Part shown: positions 59,208 to 64,000 of the stretch, piece after piece
Position numbering within the stretch: the stretch's first letter is position 1
Layout: each line of letters starts with the position of its first letter
Assembly: GCA_030038475.1 (NCBI GenBank)
Contig: JASHOU010000123.1
Span: forward strand, 56,809-120,808
Source: Terriglobales bacterium
GTDB lineage: Bacteria; Acidobacteriota; Terriglobia; Terriglobales; Acidobacteriaceae
Length of the DNA stretch: 64,000 bases
Direction: 5' to 3'
Notes under the pieces: generated by a model
Seen by the model: only the letters and a program-made list of their open reading frames with translations
Databases searched by the model: none
What the model was told of the DNA's origin: nothing
Made by a program: the position numbers and the translations under genes

Positions 59208-59699
59208 CTAATAAAACGCGTCGTACTTAGTTACAACCCAGCCATCGTCTTTCTTTTCTTCCGTTACTGAGAACAGTTCCTTATAAGTCGCGTCCTGGCT
59301 GGGCGTGCTGTAACGCTGGCCTCTGAAGTGCAGAATTACCAGCGGTGGCGCGTCTTCCCACTCCACCAGATTCCACGAAATCAGAGGATGCTGCGCTTCG
59401 GAAGTACAAAGAAAGTCGGCGCGCTTCCTGCGATAGTCGTGTTCCCACTGGGCTAACAGCCCCCGGCAATTACCTTCGCGGATCTGCGAAATAAAACGAT
59501 TGGCGACGCGTTCGATGGTACGGTCGCGAAACGGATTCATGGTGATGCTCACCGGCATGTTGGTCAGCGGATCGCGTTCCTCGGAGCGCGAAAGAACCGG
59601 CGGCTGACTGCTGAGCCAATACAGATAGCCGAGAAACACCAGCACCAGCAGGCCCGCTGAGCCGAAAGCGATGGCGATATGAATGCGCGAAAACCGCAT
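59208..59699 (-). CDS. Single-pass membrane protein (163 aa)
   Basis: Unrecognised. One N-terminal helix (IAIAFGSAGLLVLVFLGYLYWL) anchors an extracytoplasmic domain of about 125 residues (ERVANRFISQIREGNCRGLLAQWEHDYRRKRADFLCTSE and PPLVILHFRGQRYSTPSQDATYKELFSVTEEKKDDGWVVTKYDAFY) whose end resembles NTF2-like or DUF4878-type folds. Two cysteines (GNCRG, FLCTS) could pair. ATG 59699 is used rather than the TTG just before it. It converges on moaA. Confidence 0.72.
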   Translation of the reverse strand: MRFSRIHIAIAFGSAGLLVLVFLGYLYWLSSQPPVLSRSEERDPLTNMPVSITMNPFRDRTIERVANRFISQIREGNCRGLLAQWEHDYRRKRADFLCTSEAQHPLISWNLVEWEDAPPLVILHFRGQRYSTPSQDATYKELFSVTEEKKDDGWVVTKYDAFY

Positions 59700-59955
59700 C
59701 AACAGAAGTGTGGGCGATGGGAGCGGCTAGGGCAAGGTTACTTCCGATACCGTTCCCGCAGCCGGCCCGACCCCGCTTTTCGCGATTCGCCGCCGTTTGT
59801 CTTTTCCCCGTCGGCGGCGTATAGTTGAACTCGAAAACTGTTGTGTCGTAGTGCCAGGATTGTCGAAGCACACCAGTGGGCGAAAGCCCACTTTTTAGTT
59901 GGGGCTGACTGGAATGGTGGTTGCTGCGGCGATGCTGACGCAAATTGCTGAAAAC

Positions 59956-60480
59956 ATGGCTTTTGATTTGGAGCGCGTCCGTCAGATTGCCGAGCGGGTG
60001 GCTGGCTCGAGCGGGCTGGAGGTCGTCGAACTGGAGGTTCGCGGTGGCGGCAAGCATCGGATGCTGCGGGTTTTCATCGACCGGCCGGGCGCAGCGCCGG
60101 CGGCGAACCGTCCAGATGGCGTGACGCACGAAGATTGCTCCAACTTCAGTCGCGAGTTTGGAACCATCATCGACGTCGAAGATGCAGTGCCGGGCGGATC
60201 GTATGTGCTGGAAGTTTCGTCACCGGGCCTGGATCGCAAGCTGACGAAGGCAGCGGATTTTGAGCGCTTCCGCGGACATCGCGTGAAGCTGACAACCCGC
60301 GAGCCGGTAAATGACAATCGCCATTTTGAAGGGAAGCTCGAGAACTTCGAAAACGAAAAGCTGCAACTCGATTTAAGCGCGGCGAAAAAAAAGAAGCCGG
60401 GTGCGCATAACGAAGCCGCAACTAAAGTCGAGATCGACTTCGCAAATGTAGAGAAGGCGAACTTAGTGCCGGAGATTTGA
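59956..60480 (+). CDS. rimP: Ribosome maturation factor RimP
   Basis: Needed for 30S subunit maturation. From ATG 59956 the protein is 174 residues: MAFDLERVRQIAERVAGSSGLEVVELEVRGGGKHRMLRVFIDRPG, DCSNFSREFGTIIDVEDAVPGGSYVLEVSSPGLDRKLTKAADFERFRGHRVKL, and a C-terminal SH3-like domain. A Lys-rich stretch (SAAKKKKPG) lengthens the last loop. The frame extends upstream to 59899 without conservation. It is the first gene of the rimP-nusA-infB group. Confidence 0.95.
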   Translation: MAFDLERVRQIAERVAGSSGLEVVELEVRGGGKHRMLRVFIDRPGAAPAANRPDGVTHEDCSNFSREFGTIIDVEDAVPGGSYVLEVSSPGLDRKLTKAADFERFRGHRVKLTTREPVNDNRHFEGKLENFENEKLQLDLSAAKKKKPGAHNEAATKVEIDFANVEKANLVPEI

Positions 60481-60483
60481 AAG

Positions 60484-60607
60484 AGCAAGGTTTCAAAGTT
60501 TCAAGGTTGCTCGGTTTCAAAGACAAAACCGGGAAAAAACCGATTAGCAAGCCGGCATCCAATGTCGCGCACGCTGAAACCTTGAAACTCTGAAATTTTG
60601 AAACCTG
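60484..60607 (+). repeat. TGAAAC/TTTCAA octamer arrays between rimP and nusA
   Basis: GGTTTCAAAGTTTCAAGG words at 60484-60515 and GAAACCTTGAAACTCTGAAATTTTGAAA words at 60577-60607 form an imperfect inverted repeat with a 60-nt loop, ending nine nt before nusA. Confidence 0.8.
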
Positions 60608-60615
60608 GAATTTTT

Positions 60616-62220
60616 ATGGCTAGTGAGCTTTACAACATCATCGAAGGCGTCAGCCGCGAAAAAGGTATCGATCCGCAAATCGTGGTCAGCGCGGTTGAGG
60701 ACGCCATCGTTGTCGCCACGCGCAAATACTACAAGACCCAGGAAAACCTGCGCGCCGTGCTCGACAAAGACAGCGGCAAGATCAATGCCTATGCGGTGAA
60801 GTCGATTGTCGAAGCTCCCGAGCAGGTGGAAGATCCCAATCTGCAGGTGACGGTGGAACAGGCGCGCAAACTCGATCCCAGCGCCGAAGCCGGAGGCGAG
60901 CTGCTGATCCCGAAAGCTACCGAAGGAATTCTCGGGCGGATCGCCGCGCAACTGGCCAAACAGGTCATCTTCCAGAAAGTGCGCGAAGCGGAACGCGACA
61001 CGGTTTACAACGAGTACATCGGCCATGTAAACGAAATCGTGAACGCCACCGTGAAACGGATCGAAGGTCCGGATGTGATTCTCGATCTCGGCAAAGCGGA
61101 AGCGCGCATGGGTCGAAAGGAGCAGTCGCGCCTGGAATCGTTCGCGGTAGGCGAGCGTATTCGGGTGGTGATTGCGCGCGTGGAAAGAGCCTTAAAGGGT
61201 CCTGGCGTGATCGCTTCGCGCTCCGCTCCGGAATTAGTCCAGCATCTCTTTCAGACCGAGGTGCCGGAAATTTACGACGGCACCGTCGTCATCCGGGCGA
61301 TTGCCCGCGAAGCGGGCGAGCGCACCAAAATCGCTGTCATGTCGAAGGACAAAGACGTGGACGCGGTGGGCGCGTGCGTCGGCATGAAGGGAATGCGTGT
61401 GCAGTCGATCATCCGCGAGTTGCGCGGCGAAAAAATCGACATCATCGAATACCACGAGGATCCCGTAACCTTCGCGGAAAAAGCGCTGCAACCGGCGAAG
61501 GTGAGCCGTGTGACGGTGATCGACGCCGGGGATAAGCATCTCGAAGTGGTGGTCGACGACACCCAGCTCTCGCTCGCGATCGGCAAGAAAGGCCAGAACG
61601 TGCGCCTGGCAGCCAAACTGCTCGGCTGGAAAATCGACATCAAGAGCGAAGAAGAAAAACGTCAGGAAGTAGAGCAGCAGATGTCGGCGCTGGTCACTCA
61701 GGCCGTAACTCCGCTCGAGAATGTTACCGGGCTGGGCGAAGGCCTGGTCGAAAAACTGAAGGCGGCCGGTGTGAGCACCGTAGAGGCGCTGGCCGATATG
61801 ACGCCCGAGCAATTGGAAGCGATTGAGGGCATCGGCCCGAAAACGGTGGAAAAAATCAGTATTGCGGTCAATAATTACTTTGCGAGCCTCGAAGGCGGCG
61901 AGACCGTAACTGCCGCCGAACCCGAAAGCACTGGCGAAACCGAAGCAGCCGTCAGCGAAGGACCGCTGCCCGAAGGGTCAATAGAAGTAGAACAAGGATC
62001 GACAGAAGAAGGCTCAATAGAGGCGGAGGCGTTAGCCGCGGAAGCGGAACCCACCGACACGGCGCCCGCAGAGGGCGAGTTAGACGCGGCAAAATTGGCC
62101 GCAGCAGCAGAACCAACACCCGACTCGGCGACGCCAGAACTGAACGCCGATGTTTCGGCGCAAACGGCTGCGGCACAAGATGCCGCGACTGAAGAAGCCC
62201 CGGAAGACAAGCAGAACTGA
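60616..62220 (+). CDS. nusA: Transcription factor NusA
   Basis: Binds RNA polymerase and controls pausing, termination and antitermination. From ATG 60616 it is 534 residues: N-terminal domain ([28 protein letters not shown]), S1 domain ([24 protein letters not shown]), KH1 ([27 protein letters not shown]), KH2 ([27 protein letters not shown]) and one helix-hairpin-helix-type C-terminal repeat ([24 protein letters not shown]...[10 protein letters not shown]). The last 90 residues are a Glu/Ala-rich acidic tail. ylxR, which usually follows nusA, is absent. Confidence 0.97.
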   Translation: MASELYNIIEGVSREKGIDPQIVVSAVEDAIVVATRKYYKTQENLRAVLDKDSGKINAYAVKSIVEAPEQVEDPNLQVTVEQARKLDPSAEAGGELLIPKATEGILGRIAAQLAKQVIFQKVREAERDTVYNEYIGHVNEIVNATVKRIEGPDVILDLGKAEARMGRKEQSRLESFAVGERIRVVIARVERALKGPGVIASRSAPELVQHLFQTEVPEIYDGTVVIRAIAREAGERTKIAVMSKDKDVDAVGACVGMKGMRVQSIIRELRGEKIDIIEYHEDPVTFAEKALQPAKVSRVTVIDAGDKHLEVVVDDTQLSLAIGKKGQNVRLAAKLLGWKIDIKSEEEKRQEVEQQMSALVTQAVTPLENVTGLGEGLVEKLKAAGVSTVEALADMTPEQLEAIEGIGPKTVEKISIAVNNYFASLEGGETVTAAEPESTGETEAAVSEGPLPEGSIEVEQGSTEEGSIEAEALAAEAEPTDTAPAEGELDAAKLAAAAEPTPDSATPELNADVSAQTAAAQDAATEEAPEDKQN

Positions 62221-62237
62221 ACCGAGAAGTTTTGGCG

Positions 62238-62259
62238 GGTTCGGAGCCAGCTCCGAACC
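62238..62259. repeat. Hairpin between nusA and infB
   Basis: GGTTCGGAG-CCAG-CTCCGAACC: 9-bp stem, tetraloop, no T-run. It lies in the 173-bp gap where ylxR would be expected. Confidence 0.65.
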
Positions 62260-62393
62260 GAAGGCGCAGGGTTTGCCGAGCAGAAGTTCGCCGAGTGGAA
62301 GCAAGCGCAACGGAGATGTATCAGTTATACGAGGTTCGACATGCGATTCTAGAAATGCGGGATTGGCGGCATCGAAACAGGAAGCGAGAGCGG

Positions 62394-64000
62394 ATGAGTA
62401 AGATTCGAATTAACGATCTGGCCCGTGAGCTGGAGGTCAAGAGCAAGGAAATTCTTGACGTGCTCACCACGGTGGGCATCACGGAGAAAAAGACCCACTC
62501 CAGTTCGCTCGAAGATCACGAAGCCGAACTGGTGCGAAAACATCTTCGTGGCCGCTCCGACGGAACCCAAAGCGCGGCGAAGCCGGCCGCGCGCGCCGCT
62601 CACGGCGAAGAAGAAATCAAGACCAAGATCGACCTCTCGCATATCTCCCGGCCAGGAGACGTGCTGCGCGCCATTACGCAGCAAAAGGAAGCAGTCGAGC
62701 ATCCGCCAGCGCGTCCGGCGATCAAACCGCCGGTGCCACCGCCGCCAGTCGAAGCGAAAACAGAAGCGCCTGCCGCACCGGTGATACCGAAGGCTGTGCC
62801 ACCAAAGCCAGCGCCCGAAGCACCCACGCCTGCGCCACGGATTGTGACTCCCGCCTCAGTCGCTGCCGCGCATCGGCCGCCGTCGGTGGTCGTAATTCCG
62901 CCGAAAGTTCCTCCAACTCCGCCGAGTGTGAGCACACCTGCCGCAACTCCCACGGCGAGCGTGGCTCCGCCCCCAGCACCAATTCCACCGCGAGTTACTC
63001 CTCCAGCATCGCTCGTTAGCAGCGCGTCATCGATCGCGGCGCCGCCGGCAGGCAATGTAACGCAGATGCAAGCTTCGGCGCCGGCAAAACCGCCAGCACC
63101 CGTCTCGCCGTCGCCGCGGGTCATCATGCCGCAGACCGGTCCCCGGCCCGTCTACAAAGCTCCTTCGGCTCCAGCGGCATCCTCCGCATCTGGCGCGGTT
63201 CCGCGACCAACACCGGGTCGACCGGTACCGGGGCAGCCAATTTTCCAGCGTAGCGCGCGACCGCAAGCCCCGGGCGCTCCGGCGCGTCCGCCGCTGCGGC
63301 CGGGTGAACGGCGGCCCATGCATCCCACGCGCGTAGCGCCGACAGGACCGCGTCCATTGGGAGTTGGTCCGGGAGCAGCACTGCCGCCGCCAGGACCAGC
63401 CCGTCCGGGCAGCCGTCCCGGCGCTCCGTCACGCCGCCCGGGGCAAAGATATGTGCCGCGAGGCGTGAAGGAAGGCCCGATGAAGGGCTACGTTCCTCCA
63501 CCGCGCATGACCATCAGCAACGAGCCGGCCCCGATCACGCGCAACATCACCATCACCGAAGGAATCTCGGTAAAAGATCTGGCCGAGAAACTCGGCATTC
63601 GCGCTAAAGACTTGATCGCTCGCCTGGTCGTCCGCGGCGTATTTGCCACCATCAATCAGACGCTTGATGCCGAGCTGGCCAGCGAAATGGCGCGCTTCTT
63701 TGGCGCTGACACCGAAGTGATCACCTTCGAAGAACAAGCTGCGAAAGATACCGCCGAAGCCGCCGAGGCGAGCGAAGAGGGCGCGGAAGCGATGCCGCGT
63801 CCCCCGGTGGTCACGATCATGGGGCACGTCGATCACGGCAAAACCACGCTGCTCGATTCGATCCGCTCGACGAACGTCGCGGCGGGCGAGGCTGGCGGGA
63901 TCACCCAACACATCGGGGCATACAAAGTTGCCATCACCGATCCCGCTTCTCCAGCCTACGGGCGCGAAATCGTCTTCCTCGATACACCGGGCCACGAAGC
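62394..64000 (+). CDS. infB: Translation initiation factor IF-2, 3' end missing
   Basis: GTPase placing initiator tRNA on the ribosome. From ATG 62394 ([20 protein letters not shown]) the frame stays open to the window edge. An N-terminal IF2N helix domain is followed by a Pro/Ala-rich linker of about 270 residues ([21 protein letters not shown] and similar), then a second IF2N-type domain ([29 protein letters not shown]). The G-domain follows with G1 [13 protein letters not shown]2 [11 protein letters not shown] and G3 DTPGHEA at the very end. The coding frame is broken up in ORF lists only because no stop lies in the window. Confidence 0.97.
   Translation, partial: MSKIRINDLARELEVKSKEILDVLTTVGITEKKTHSSSLEDHEAELVRKHLRGRSDGTQSAAKPAARAAHGEEEIKTKIDLSHISRPGDVLRAITQQKEAVEHPPARPAIKPPVPPPPVEAKTEAPAAPVIPKAVPPKPAPEAPTPAPRIVTPASVAAAHRPPSVVVIPPKVPPTPPSVSTPAATPTASVAPPPAPIPPRVTPPASLVSSASSIAAPPAGNVTQMQASAPAKPPAPVSPSPRVIMPQTGPRPVYKAPSAPAASSASGAVPRPTPGRPVPGQPIFQRSARPQAPGAPARPPLRPGERRPMHPTRVAPTGPRPLGVGPGAALPPPGPARPGSRPGAPSRRPGQRYVPRGVKEGPMKGYVPPPRMTISNEPAPITRNITITEGISVKDLAEKLGIRAKDLIARLVVRGVFATINQTLDAELASEMARFFGADTEVITFEEQAAKDTAEAAEASEEGAEAMPRPPVVTIMGHVDHGKTTLLDSIRSTNVAAGEAGGITQHIGAYKVAITDPASPAYGREIVFLDTPGHE

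Noticed and set aside
1..64000. tRNA or rRNA genes and insertion sequences
   Set aside because: I looked in all gaps for cloverleaf-like sequence, rRNA signatures and transposase frames with inverted repeats and found none I could support.

Overview
The window is about 64 kb of dense, GC-rich (visually near 58-60 percent) bacterial chromosome. It has no rRNA, tRNA, prophage or insertion sequence that I can recognise. Gene content and protein style (a DUF2393-like membrane protein, secreted TPR/gluzincin proteins, TldD/TldE, an AdoCbl-dependent ribonucleotide reductase, many short acidobacteria-type hypotheticals) suggest an acidobacterium of the Terriglobia type. That assignment is inference from style, not from a marker tree.

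Layout. 1-13 kb: end of efp, acyP, apt, secreted and membrane proteins, a selD whose catalytic residue is encoded by an in-frame UGA, metabolic enzymes and mnmG. 13-25 kb: two STAS proteins around a cold-shock gene, tldE/tldD, a large protein with a nuclease-like C-terminus, a UvrC-like protein lacking the second nuclease domain, a DnaC-like ATPase, HU, rpmE and dus. 25-39 kb: MBL hydrolase, DPP-IV-like peptidase, leuC-leuD, glycosyltransferase, 2OG oxygenase, membrane proteins, queC, a TPR protein and a PilT-like ATPase. 39-43.6 kb: a hairpin-rich leader, a small ORF and nrdJ. 43.6-46.6 kb: an accessory island with a ComEC-like MBL protein, a four-helix membrane protein, a small helix-turn-helix protein and a TIR/deoxyribosyltransferase-like protein, flanked by repeats. 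46.6-55 kb: thioredoxin-like protein, an orphan OppD-type ATPase, a phosphoesterase, RNase H, then a cysteine-synthesis group (CysM, JAMM protease, CysO-like sulfur carrier, MoeZ-like activator). 55-64 kb: secreted proteins, quinone oxidoreductase, moaA, and rimP-nusA-infB running off the right edge.

Three properties cut across genes. (1) Dispersed palindromic elements, including a 66-bp double hairpin present four times, lie both between genes and in frame inside mnmG and dus, so two unrelated RNA-modifying enzymes share the peptide [10 protein letters not shown]. (2) Degenerate tandem arrays of 7, 8 or 15 nt abut start and stop codons or expand proteins in frame. (3) At least eight genes have a TANNNT box exactly six bases before the start codon and no Shine-Dalgarno sequence, which predicts leaderless mRNAs. 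The most notable items are the selenocysteine SelD, the protein-invading 66-bp element and the accessory island.
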